Positions 21,831-31,529 of a DNA stretch of 32,373 nucleotides are shown here, piece after piece. The notes beneath the pieces were generated by a model. It had not been told where the DNA came from. It did no database searches and was given only the letters and a program-made list of their open reading frames with translations. Each line of letters starts with the position of its first letter. Position 1 is the first letter of the stretch. The position numbers were made by a program, and so were the translations under genes. The stretch is from Smittium mucronatum (lineage: Eukaryota; Kickxellomycota; Harpellomycetes; Harpellales; Legeriomycetaceae): assembly GCA_001953115.1 (NCBI GenBank), contig LSSL01003590.1, positions 1 to 32,373 of the forward strand, in the 5' to 3' direction.

Positions 21831-22450
21831 TTTTATCAACGTTTTAATTTACTTTCTACATGTATTTTATGGAGATCATATTTCTCTGAAAATATTAATA
21901 TATCTTCTAAATAGACAATTGCATAATCATCTAGATATTCTTGTAGGATTTTATTTATCGGTCTCTGGAAAATATCGGGTGCATTATGTAGCCCAAAAGT
22001 ACTTATCTTATATTCAAATTCCCCATAACTAAATTCTAAAGAATTATTTTTGACTAAAAATTCTTCCATTTTAATTTGGTGATAACCCGATTTTAAATCT
22101 AAAATTGTAAAAAAATTTGCTGTTCTCAACTTATCGAAACAGTCATCATCCGGAGCCTTGGGTATTTATCTAAATGTGAAATATTATTAATCCCTCTATA
22201 GTACAAGAAAATTCTGTAACCACCGTCTTTTTTATTGACAAAAAGTACCGAACTTGCCCATGCGGATGACGAAAGTCTTATGAAAACTTTTTCTATTGGT
22301 TCTGATAAGGATCCCTTGAGCTGTTTTAATATGTTATCATTGTGACGGTATGCCATTCGTGCGACAGGAGGGGTTTAACCTATTTTTATTTCGTCATATA
22401 TACCCCTATCAGGTATATCTGCATAGTTAAACTTTTTGAACGCATCTTAA
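21831..22450 (-). pseudogene. Gypsy reverse transcriptase, active site altered
   Basis: The RT copies element RNA into DNA in virus-like particles. Read right to left: NYADIPDRGIYDEIKIG and PPVARMAYRHNDNILKQL (N-terminal linker), then LSSSAWASSVLFVNKKDGGY and NNISHLDKYPRLR (22356-22126), matching the family's SSPWASPVVLVKKKDGSYR and KDKYPLPR blocks. The palm domain follows in 22129-21836: TILDLKSGYHQIK with the first catalytic Asp, STFGLHNAPDIFQRPIN, and VYLEDILIFS. The last block is normally YxDD; here its first Asp is Glu (codon 21907-21905). A frameshift separates the two halves near 22129, and FLYYRGIN replaces FCVDYRxLN. About 200 residues are recognisable, near full RT core length. Confidence 0.9.
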
Positions 22451-22599
22451 TATCTTTCTAAAATTCAATTCCGCTCTGGGTTTCTCGATTTCGATCATTT
22501 ATTTCACTGTTTTCATTCGGTTTGTTTTCAATTTATATTTCCGTAATGAATTTTTAAAATATTTCCAAGATACTATCCTTTTTGACAAGTTGTTTTATA

Positions 22600-23067
22600 T
22601 AATTAATTTATACTATTGTTATTTCATAATTGATTTCTAAATTAATAGGTAATATTTGCTTTTCGTAACATATTGTCCATTGGTTTGATTTATAGCTTGT
22701 TGTGAGTTTATATTGGCACCACCAACTAAAACAAATTATTATTTGCACATTTACTAACGGGAATATAAAAGCTACTGTTGGTATAAAAAGCCCATTAAGT
22801 GGTATTTTTAGTTCGGTTTTCTTGGTAATGTTAAATCCCTGTAAATCTCAGTGACGGATTTTATTTTAGTTTATACTGGTTTAATAGGATATTTGAGTTT
22901 CTTATCCATTTTAACCGAAATAAAACATCTGGCTGCACTTGAGTCAAAAAAAATTTTGTTTTTATTTCATTAAATTTTGTTGCGAAATATGGCGAGCTCG
23001 GGTAATTGTTATTTAATTTTCCTATTTTGAGTTCTGTTAATTCATTAATATTTGTAATTTTGAGCAT
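22600..23067 (-). pseudogene. Gypsy aspartic protease
   Basis: The protease matures Gag-Pol. The minus strand around 22945 reads, in one frame, KIFFDSSAARCFISVKMDKK. DSSA is the D-S/T-G/S-A active-site triad, and the following CFIS matches the xxFIS seen in gypsy proteases. A frameshift separates it from the preceding TKFNEIKTK frame. Downstream, LNGLFIPTVAFIFP and GGANINSQQAIN (about 22725) correspond to the flap and the ILGxDFLxxxxA region. The domain is short and broken, but its position between Gag and RT supports the call. Confidence 0.7.
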
Positions 23068-23159
23068 TTTCTTTTTTTTTTTTGGTTTTTGGTTTATTAA
23101 AATGTCATTTTTCGTCGTAATTTTTGTTTTTTCTTTTGTTTTTCTTCTTTTTATTTATT

Positions 23160-23387
23160 TCAGGTGAGTTATTGGTGTGAAAAAGACAATTTCTTTTCCA
23201 AGTCTGAACCCGTTTCTTCTGCTGGTGTTACAGCTGAGTTGGGGTTAGAGCTTTCTTTTTCAATTGGAGCTAAATTTGGCGGTTTTATGCGATGTTCATC
23301 AATAAGTTCCACCAATTTACCTATTTATTTGGTCTTTTTCTCAAGAAAAAAATATTCATCTTTGTTCTCATAGTTATTTCTAACATT
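23160..23387 (-). pseudogene. Gypsy gag-pol linker segment
   Basis: The minus-strand frame from 23387 reads NVRNNYENKDEYFFLEKKTK, one stop, then IGKLVELIDEHRIKPPNLAP and NSAVTPAEETGSDLEKKLSF. It is hydrophilic, Ser/Pro/Glu-rich and without motifs, as expected between nucleocapsid and protease. It ends at a stop near 23160 and is followed by a Lys-rich low-complexity stretch up to the protease. Confidence 0.5.
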
Positions 23388-24432
23388 TTAATATGTATTC
23401 CTGTTGCTATTACTATAATTTCTATATTTTTGATTTTTATTAAATCCGTTATTATTGGGTGGATAGTTTTGATAATTGTTGATAATATTATATATCCACC
23501 TATTATTATTATTTCTACTATTATACGCCCTGTTGCTGAAATTAATAGGAATTTTTTTGCATTTTACACGCCTATTACCAGGCATTCCGCAGTTCCAACA
23601 TATCATGTTGTTATTGAGTTATGATCTTCCTTTGCATTCTTGTACATTTATGGGTATCTCAGAGCCATTTATATTAAACATAAAAGTACCTATTTAATAG
23701 CTGTCATCAATTAGAGTTGTTTTTGTTTCATGATACTTTTCTTTTCCTGAATTACTATTTTTAATTTTATTAAAATTTATTACTTCAATTTCTATTGCCA
23801 TAGGATCACGAAAAATGTTTTGGAAATCATATATGCGAAGCCGTGCCATGTTTGCTAATGCATTTAATTGGATATATAAGGTTTTCGAGATTCTTAAGAT
23901 TTAATATATCAAATAATTTATTTTCCAATCCTTTTTTTAAAAAAAAAAAAAATTCTACATCCGAAATCCTTTAATAACATCCCAAAAAAATTGATTCGGC
24001 AAATATTTATTCTGCAAGTAACCCTGTTTATTTTATTGATATTAATTTTTGTCTTATTACTTTGGGGTATCTTGGGTCGATAAAAAGAGGTGATAAATGT
24101 TCGGAAAATTTTTTTTGTTGTGAGTATTACGTCGTGTTGGGCTATATTAAATTATATAAGCTTGGTTTTAGTTGTACTTTTCAATTGTAGCTTTAGATTT
24201 GCTACTGTCAGAGATTCTTTATTTACCGAAAATTTTTTAAAAAGGCATGTTTTTTTGTCATACCAAGCTTTAATAGAAGTATCACTGCCTACTCCATGAT
24301 ATTCAGGAAGTTTTAAAACTTGAAATGTGACTCCTACTTACTATTCTAAGAATGCGGCGACTGATTCTGAAACAGTAGCCTCGTATCCTGTATTATTTTT
24401 TATTTAATATTCTCAATACTTTTTTTAGACAT
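23388..24432 (-). pseudogene. Gypsy Gag with nucleocapsid zinc knuckle
   Basis: Gag forms the particle that packages element RNA. A start codon at 24432 (MSKKSIENIK) lies about 30 bases past the primer-binding site. After a frameshift the sequence reads TGYEATVSESVAAFLE, then VLKLPEYHGVGSDTSIKAWY, KFSVNKESLTVANLKLQLKS and NIAQHDVI in one frame with a single internal stop, fitting the gypsy capsid pattern of a W-x-F/C block followed by an L-x-x-x-L block. A later frame gives ANMARLRIYDFQNIFRDPM. The nucleocapsid part (23606-23388) has CWNCGMPGNRRVKC, a C-x2-C-x4-H-x4-C knuckle whose His is Asn, followed by an Asn-rich basic tail. Several stops and frameshifts make it non-functional. Confidence 0.8.
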
Positions 24433-24444
24433 AATGAGGTAGGT

Positions 24445-24462
24445 TACGGTTGCGGTCTACCA
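24445..24462 (-). promoter_or_regulatory. Putative primer-binding site
   Basis: Directly after the 5' LTR the minus strand reads TGGTAGACCGCAACCGTA. TGG pairs with a tRNA CCA end. TGGTA implies a tRNA ending U-A-CCA, as in eukaryotic initiator Met tRNA with its A1:U72 pair, so tRNA-iMet priming is likely but needs the host tRNA sequence. Confidence 0.6.
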
Positions 24463-25257
24463 TGTAATGTTTATTTTTATTTAGAAACTAATATTATTAT
24501 TGATTTAATTGATTTAAAAAATATAGTAAATAAAGAATTGATTGAAAAGGCTAAAACGCCCAATCTGGGAAAACCCCTTTCAATCCATGTAATTAAATTA
24601 TATGTAAAATACTTAAAATATAATCCCTTTAAAGTATTAATATATTTGGATTATTAGCTTATGATCAATAATTTGACATAAAATTTTGTTTTTTACTTGT
24701 TTTTTCGATTTCTGTTTTGTGGTTTATTTAGCAATTATTTTGACACAAGGATTATTTCTGATAATAACGTAAAAAATGACTAAAAATTATTGAAAAATAG
24801 AAATTCTCCTCCTTTTCCCGAAATATGAAATTCCCACTGATTTATATTTAAAAAATTTACACCCAAGGACAATGAAATTAGAATTATTGAGTTCTTTTTT
24901 TTTTTTGCTGTAATTCAGCCATTTCTATTGATATAATTGGGGCAATGTTCCTGATTTGCTTAAATCTTTTCCGTAAACAAAGAAATTAAGAATATTCAGG
25001 TGAAAACCCCTGAGAGGAAACCGTTTCTGCCCTATTTCCCATCTAGTATTGTTTGCAAGCGTTTTACTTAGTGCCAAACACTAGAAGGTCGCTATTTCAT
25101 TCTACACAGAATCTCAATTGTTGCAATTAGTCATAAATTTCGGATTATGTAATTGAAAGAATGTTTTAATTTACTATTTATCTAATAGTCTATCCACACT
25201 TTGTATCAAGAATTTCAAAAAAATTATTATGGAAAATTGATAATTGTATATAACGAT
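24463..25257 (-). repeat. Gypsy 5' LTR (right copy) with about 440 bp extra
   Basis: Matches the left LTR at both ends: 24463-24677 with 18859-19063, and 25107-25257 with 19064-19213. Between them, about 24678-25106 has no counterpart in the left LTR. The extra block contains CCCCTGAGAGGAAACC and other less A/T-biased sequence. Either an element inserted here or the left LTR lost this part by deletion. No clear target duplication brackets it. The transcription start of the element should lie in this LTR, but no promoter motif can be fixed. Confidence 0.8.
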
Positions 25258-25320
25258 ACTAACAAATAAAATTCCAAAACTAAAAACATAAATATTTTTT
25301 ATCTCAAAATAAACACAATA

Positions 25321-25592
25321 TAATTATAAATCTCTAACGATTTTTAATTCGCACCGAATTGCGATCAAATTTAGTGGAATTAAATATAGTTTTTTATTAA
25401 TTGGTCGCTCTAATTCGAATTCAATTTCAATTTTTTTTGATTGAATGCACTAAGACCAAATCTCATTTACTTATTTTTCATTTTATTTCACTTTTTCAAA
25501 ATTTCGTTAACTTTTTTTGATTTTTCCCAACTTTTTTCCAAATTTGATTAGAAAAGGTGTACTCGAAATACACCTAATTCTAGTTGGAAAAT
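25321..25592 (-). repeat. Dispersed repeat, copy B
   Basis: Inverted relative to copy A (14745-14940). The plus strand has TTTTAATTCGCACCGAATTG (25341-25360) and TTAATTGGTCGCTCTAATTC, then GAATTC, which are reverse complements of the copy A blocks. It is longer than copy A by about 80 bp of T-rich sequence. It ends in the hairpin AGGTGTACTCGAAATACACCT (25555-25575). It begins about 60 bp beyond the gypsy 5' LTR but is not part of the LTR, since the left LTR has no equivalent. Confidence 0.6.
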
Positions 25593-25626
25593 TTAATTTT
25601 GTTGATTGTAACTATTTAACCTTAAT

Positions 25627-25797
25627 TTAACCCTTTACGGGCACAAATTCGATTCTCACTTCAATTTGTGTATAATAACCATTTAAATTGAACCAATATA
25701 TCGATTTATCCAATAATATCAATCAATTATTATTCTAATACTAAAATCCAATGGAAAAGAACCCCATTTTTTCTATAATCGATACTGGAAGAGTTAA
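25627..25797 (+). mobile_element. TTAA-flanked MITE, copy 2
   Basis: 171 bp from TTAACCCTTTACGGGCACAA to GGAAGAGTTAA. It aligns end to end with the reverse complement of 29311-29482: TTAACCxTTTxCGGGCxCAAA at the start, ATTTGTGTATA, AATTGxxCC, then CCATTTTTTxTAxxATCG and the closing TTAA. Its right terminus is more mutated than in the other copies. Non-coding; see copy 1 for the family assignment. Confidence 0.65.
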
Positions 25798-27304
25798 TGT
25801 TACATTCTATATACAAGCATATATAAAAGTAAATCCGGAAATTTTCACAAAATTTATAAGGGTTAAAAAGTGATTCACACACCATTTCTCCAATTTTGGG
25901 AAATTCACAGCGCTTTTGACTGAATTTATTAAAACCTCCAAAACTTTGCGTAAAACATCGATATTTTGGGTTCATTTTTACATAAAAAGAGGTAAAAAAA
26001 GCGGTTTTTACATTATAATTGTAATATTTCTTTATATGTGAAAGTTTTTTTTTTAAATTTCAAATGCTTTTATTTTAATACTTTCCTATTTAAATTTTTT
26101 TTAAAAAATGCATTTTGTAGTACTTTTCCTTTTTATTTTTTTGAAATATAGATGATATAAAATAATAATTAACATTAATTTAAAGAGGGCTAATTTAACC
26201 CGAATTTTTTCCCCCTGGAATGTAGTTAATATACCACAATTCTTGGAATTATTAATAAATGCTAAATAATTGTATTTTAAATCTTAAATTATCACATTAT
26301 TTTTTATGGAAAAAAGAGTCTTTATATCCATAAAAATAATCTATAGTTTGATTAATAAACCAACAAAAAATTATGGGTTATTATACAATATTAAATAATT
26401 TGGTACAGAACCAGTCATTAGATACAGAATTATTTAATAATGGCAAGCTTAACAATACAAAAGTATTTAAATCGATACCGAAATTTAAAAAAATTGTTTT
26501 ATTGAATAATTTATATTAGTAATATTATTTTATATCAAAAAGAGAGTATTTTAAGAGTATTTTTGAAGTGTATTCTTGTATAATTAACATTTTATAGCTT
26601 TAGCTAAAAAAAAAATCTCAAAATGTGCAAAGATTCCATCTAAAGCTATTTTTCTCGTCTTTTACTTTCTATTTTAAGAATCACGGCATATTGATCGAAA
26701 AACAATTTTCAAGGTATGAAGTAAATATATGTAAGTTCTGTTAAAATTTATTTCATTTTAAGAAGTTCAATTACCACAGCTAAATATTCAAAACTTTATT
26801 ATTCTTAGTAAATAAAGAATTTATATTTTAGCAATTTTAATATGCGTTATTCTGTATAATAAACCAAAGAAAAATATTCTTATCATGTAAGTATATATTT
26901 GATATGTATTTGATACATAATTATCCTGGCAAGCAGTATTATTTTGTATTTAAGATCCGTTTATGAGTAGTCATGAAAAAAAAAAATTCTCCTCAATTTT
27001 CAGCTTTAATAGGAAAAAAACATATTTTTGGTTACTTAACAGCGATTTATTTGATCAATATTTTATCTATAATAATAAAATTAAAAAATTTAATGAATAT
27101 TGCTGATCTAAAATTCAACTGTGCATATTTATGTACTTTTTTTAGTAGTTTGAATATTCTAATCTCGTTTAAAATTGCACTGAAAGACTAAGGATAATTT
27201 TTTTTTTTTAAAAGTAGATTTATTTTAAATGTATATACCAAATTAAATAAAAATAAAAATAAAAAAATTAATAAGTATTAAATAACTCCTAGAAGTAGTT
27301 TGAT
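25798..27304. other. A/T-rich stretch without supported features
   Basis: Between the MITE and the MULE relic. It holds a few short open frames (for example 26973-27191, +) without motifs. A TTAA-adjacent AAGGG at about 25859-25866 resembles a MITE terminus, but nothing else matches. No RNA gene or repeat is supported. Confidence 0.5.
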
Positions 27305-29054
27305 TCATTTCTGGGTATGTTTTTTGCCCTTCACCTTACTCTTTTTTTTGATAATAATCAGATATTTATAATTCCAAAGCTTCCTATTTTTTTTTAGGAA
27401 ATGGTAAACATATTGGCATCTCTTGTACTTTACTAAATTAAAATAATTACAAAAAATGAAATAACATGTTATTAAATCTGATTTGACTGTAAAAATGAAA
27501 CAATCTTTATGCAAATCTTTATAATTTCAAAAACTAACGCAATCCACAAAGATATGTCTATGTTTTTGTAGCTCAAACCGAACATTTATTTGATTTTTAT
27601 TAGAGTGATATTCTGAATCACATGCTAGATATTTTGATTCTAGATCATTCTTAGAAATAATAAAGAAAATAACCACATATTCATCTTGAATGAAAGCGAT
27701 TTTATCATAGTTAGGAATATCAAACTCTGGCTTTTTTTCCAATGATACATCGTGTATTATAAGTATGAATATGTAAACAAAAGACTTAATAGTTTTTTTT
27801 TCCAATTTAAATACAAATTTTTTATCGTTAGATTGAAACGTTTGAGACAGTTATTTGTGATGTTCCCGAATAGATTACACCACTCAAACCATGCTATTGG
27901 GTTTTATATTATTTTTAACCAAATATTTTGAAAACTGATCGGCCTCATTAATTTTTGATATTTTGGATAAAAATAGGTTTGAACGAGTGTGAAATTATTT
28001 TTCACAATCTGAAAGTTGATTTTTTTTTATATCAAGTAATATTTCATTTTTCAACTCAGTTTTCACTGATTTGAGTTTTTTTTCTATTTTTTTTATAACA
28101 TGAGCCCAACAATGTACTTTGGTACAAAAAGGAAACAACTTTTGCACTGTATTGGTTATTAATTTCGACGAATCTCCAATTAAATATGTTGGTTCTAACG
28201 AGTCCCCATTAGATTCTATCTCTTTACGAAGGTTATCAGAAAACCAAAAATATTTATCGGAGGGCTCATCTGTTACCACAGAGATACTGATTGGTATGAA
28301 AAATACATTTGCATCGCTTATCCCTACAACTATAACGGGGTTTCCTAAATCAATTAACCTTATTTGGCATCAATATGAATAAATTTTGAAAATTTTGCTA
28401 GAATCAATAGGTAATTTGGTGTGATTAAGATTTTGATATCACCTGAAATTAAAAGAGGAAAAAAATAGAGGCTTTTTATAAAAATAAAAAAAAAATTGCA
28501 TGGAGCGGCAATTTAACTGCACACCTACGCCTGTTTAAAATCCGTGTTTTCATTTAAAATATTATGACTGAGGTGTTTTTCTATTTTTTTTTGTTTATCA
28601 CAGATTTTTTAATAGTCCTTATGTAATTCCCAAGGAAATTTTATATATTTTTATTGGAAATATTCATATCTTTTGAAGCTAAATTGTTTTATTTCCCAAG
28701 GTCTAATGGCACAATCAAGATTTAGATCAATTATTAAACGCTTAAAATTAGGCTTGGGATGCAAAAAAAACACACGTGTTGTTGCGCTCAAATGCAGAAT
28801 TTTTTTTTATCACCGTAGTCATAGTGGTTCTCTTTTTTAATAGCAGCACAAAATATATATTTTATATTTTTGCAGCAAAATATTGTTTGAAGACAATATT
28901 TAAGCTTTATTCTTGTTATAATTATCCATTTTGTAATAAAATCATCATACTCAGTATCCATAACATCATTGCTGATAATCCTATTTATTTTAATTTTTAA
29001 ACTATAACCAATCTCGATTTTAAAAAAAAATGAAGGAAAAAAGCGGAAAACCAA
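27305..29054 (-). pseudogene. MULE (Mutator-like) transposase relic
   Basis: Decayed transposase of the MULE DDE family. Best part, minus strand: FIHIDAK near 28376 (first Asp of the family's xxDGTFK/HIDATYK block), a frameshift, LGNPVIVVGISDANVFF (about 28350-28300), then 28279-27995 with DKYFWFSDNLRKEIES, PTYLIGDSSKLIT (second Asp), LFPFCTKVHCWAHVIKK (the C-x2-H block) and LKSVKTELKNE. After another shift comes WFEWCNLFGNITNNCLKRFN (about 27895-27835), matching the TNNxLExFN block. This runs in one frame through a single TGA (27527) to a Lys-rich tail, KKKSKVKGKKHTQK, ending at 27305. HIFVDCVSF and DLHKDCFIF may be remains of a SWIM zinc finger. To the right, 29054-28788 (KYCLQTIFCCKNIKYIFCAA) could be the N-terminal zinc-binding region. 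Terminal repeats were not found. Confidence 0.75.
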
Positions 29055-29310
29055 GAATTATTTTTTAACTTTTGAAATAAAAGCTGTGATCATTAGTTTG
29101 AAATTGAGCTCATGTTTTATAATGTAAATAATGAAAAAAAAATAGTAAAAAAAAAACTTTAAATATATATTCGATGATATTGAATTTAATCAAATATGTC
29201 CAATAAAACAAAAATACTAAATTTTTGTATCGATTTACATAGTTTTTTATGGGTAAACTTGTAATTTTTAAATATTTTTTTATCTAATGACGGGGGTTTT
29301 ATCAAATTAT
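29055..29310. other. A/T-rich spacer
   Basis: Right of the MULE relic. No coding trace, RNA or repeat that I can support. Confidence 0.4.
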
Positions 29311-29482
29311 TTAGCCCTTTAAGGGGCGATGGTACAAAAAATGGCTTTGACTTTCTGCTCAATGTTAATATTAGTTTAATATTATTTTTATTCCATTGAG
29401 CTGATCATATTTTTGAACCAATTGGAATTGTAAATATACACAAATAGGGGCAAGGCATAGCTTTGGGCCCGGAAATGGTTAA
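29311..29482 (-). mobile_element. TTAA-flanked MITE, copy 3
   Basis: 172 bp. The plus-strand left end is TTAGCCCTTTAAGGGGCGAT (TTAA changed to TTAG) and the right end is TTTGGGCCCGGAAATGGTTAA. Read on the minus strand it aligns with copies 1 and 2 along the full length. Its less A/T-biased termini stand out from the flanks. The two ends are unlike each other beyond CC-TTT--GGG, so the terminal inverted repeat is short. Confidence 0.65.
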
Positions 29483-30589
29483 TATTAGAGAGATTATCGA
29501 CCTATTATGACCATTAAATTATGATCCTTCAAATATTTTTTTTTATAATGTTACATCTTAATATTTTGATTAAAAAAAAAGGTGTTTTATTTTGGTAAAA
29601 CGAGAAATTCGGTTATTTTCCCATATTTTGGAAAAAATTTGATTGTTTTAGGAAATTAGCTATGACTTAATGGTTAAAAAATATTTTTACTCTTGTTTCC
29701 ATTATTTGCGTATCCGATAGTTATAATTTATAATAATTCGCTTATTAAAGATAAAACACTCTTATTAAGCAATTAATATGTTTATTAGTTGACGTTTCTA
29801 TGCTGCATATAATTGGAAACTGATATTTGAAAAGCTTTAAAAAGTAATTGCGGTTCCAAAAAAAATTATTCAAATTTTCGAATTTTTCTTTTGCGGCATG
29901 TATAATATATTTTCCCATCAACGCCAACAAATAATTTTTTACGATTGGAGGTCATATTAGGGAATGTTTTTTTTGGTAGCATGGTCTATTAGTTAAAAGA
30001 ACTAAATTCTTAAATTCTTAGCGAATGAGTGAAAAAAATATCATTGATTATAAGTAATTAATAAATATTCGAGATCGATAAACTTAATAACCATGTAGTT
30101 ATTTCTAATAAAGAAAGCTTCCAGAAGAAAGTCATAAACTTAAAGTACCTATAGACAACTAATTTTCTTACTAGGGATTTTTTTTAAAAAAAAATTCCAT
30201 AAATTTCCATAAAAAAGGGGGTTATGGCAATGGTACAATATGCAAAACTAATTTCAATATGAAATAAATAAATGACCCATTCCTGAAATAAAATTACACG
30301 TGAATTGTTTCAGAAAAAAAAAAGTAAGAAGAAGATTTAATGACATCCAGGTGTTTATAAGCGATTATTTAACCTTAACTAAAATAGAAAAAGATAAAAA
30401 TACACCTTAAATGATAAGCCATTTCACTGAATAGATACTCGATAGGAACGATCACTTAATTATAGAAACCCTTATTATCAAAATACTAATTTTATAAATT
30501 GGCTTCTAATTATAAAAAAAATCGGTGTGTATATTAATGCTTATTCAGCCATTTATAATAGGATTATATAGAAATTAGTAGAACCGATT
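29483..30589. other. A/T-rich stretch with one doubtful short coding trace
   Basis: Mostly empty. On the minus strand 29955-29866 reads MTSNRKKLFVGVDGKIYYTC and then a short basic run to a stop, about 29 codons. It resembles the start of a zinc-binding N-terminal domain such as those of MULE transposases but is too short to assign. A frame overlapping it (29930-29745) is probably incidental. Confidence 0.3.
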
Positions 30590-31137
30590 TCACAAATGTA
30601 CAATTAAAAATAGACTTAATCCTAAATTGAAGGAACGTCTACTAGACTTATATTTCACATCTAATTCTATCAAAACAATATATTATTATCGTTTGGTGAT
30701 TTAAAACGATACGAAGATAGAGTTTTAAAGTCTCTATCCCAAATTTATAATTCAAAAAACTAGTTATCGTTAGATAAAATGATTTTTAAAAAAATAAGTA
30801 GTTATTTACCTTACACAAATTATTTTCTTCTAATTCCTAATGCAATTAAGCTTTAATTCACGTATTTCAAAAATTAATGGTCCAGTTGAGACTGTATCTC
30901 TGGAAACATTTTTCGATATAATTTCCTTTCAGCTCTTTGAAAAATAGTTTTATTTATATTTATTTAGCATATTTAAGTTCAAATTATCCCATTATGAGTT
31001 TTTTCTTCTTATTTTATCTCTTATTGAGACGTGTTTACATATTCTTTATTCCCGCTACCTGAATATTGAAAAAATGATATATTTTAGAACTTTTAGTGGT
31101 TTTAAATTAATGAAATTTAATAAAATATGTGTGATTT
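30590..31137 (+). pseudogene. Unidentified plus-strand coding traces
   Basis: Two protein-like stretches. The first, about 30605-30690, reads NRLNPKLKERLLDLYFTSNS, followed by DLKRYEDRVLKSLSQIYN in another frame (about 30699-30755). The second, 30847-31137, is one frame of about 95 codons with a single stop: SFNSRISKINGPVETVSLET, ETCLHILYSRYLNIEKM and FRTFSGFKLMKFNKICVI. Length and charged residues exceed what most frames here show. No family is recognised, and chance remains possible in such A/T-rich DNA. Confidence 0.25.
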
Positions 31138-31529
31138 AAGCAAAAAATACAATATTTTGAGCATTTAAAAATTATTAAAAATCAATACATTATTACTATT
31201 TTACACAATAAATTGGTTTAAAAAAGCTCTCAAGTGAATACTTTCACTAGTAAAAGCCGAATAACTTTTATATTAAAAAAAAAACTTGCCTAGTGGATTG
31301 AAATTCCTATTTTCATAATTTTAACCAAAAGCTGCCAAAAAAATTTTCTTAGGGAAGAGAATAATGATTTAATTATTTTACTGGAGAATATCCTTTTATA
31401 AAAAAAAAAAAATCACTCAAAACAATGAAATTTTATTGGATTATTTTTAAAATTAAAAAATAAAGATATTTGAAATCATTTTGAATGTATAATAAGATAT
31501 ATTGAATTGTAAATATATATATTTAATGT
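31138..31529. other. A/T-rich spacer
   Basis: No supported feature. It would be the 3' flank of the minus-strand ORF that ends at 31530. Confidence 0.4.

Larger units (their letters stand above)
18859..25257 (-). mobile_element. Ty3/gypsy LTR retrotransposon (decayed, minus strand)
   Basis: A 6.4-kb element with LTRs at both ends and an internal region in the order gag, protease, RT, RNase H, integrase when read on the minus strand. That order (integrase last) and the sequence blocks are those of Ty3/gypsy rather than copia elements. Candidate 5-bp target duplications ACTAA flank it (18854-18858 and 25258-25262), though the right LTR end is blurred. Scattered stops and frameshifts affect every domain, and two catalytic residues are changed. 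A younger LINE-type 3' end is inserted at 20076. No env-like ORF is present between integrase and the 3' LTR. Confidence 0.9.

Noticed and set aside
21546..21914. 122-codon plus-strand frame
   Set aside because: It is the antisense of the gypsy RT/RNase H region, which has real motifs on the minus strand.
23292..23624. 110-codon hydrophobic plus-strand frame that could pass for a membrane protein
   Set aside because: It is the complement of the Asn-rich nucleocapsid tail of gypsy Gag; the Ile/Leu-rich sequence is a by-product.
25730..25975. 81-codon Cys-rich minus-strand ORF starting with ATG
   Set aside because: Its last 22 codons lie inside MITE copy 2 and no motif is recognised, so a conserved gene is unlikely.
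28119..28382. 87-codon plus-strand frame
   Set aside because: It is the antisense of the MULE transposase core.
30210..30240. A fourth MITE copy suggested by GGCAATGGTACAATATGC
   Set aside because: Similarity to the MITE terminus does not extend beyond about 15 bases and no TTAA border follows.
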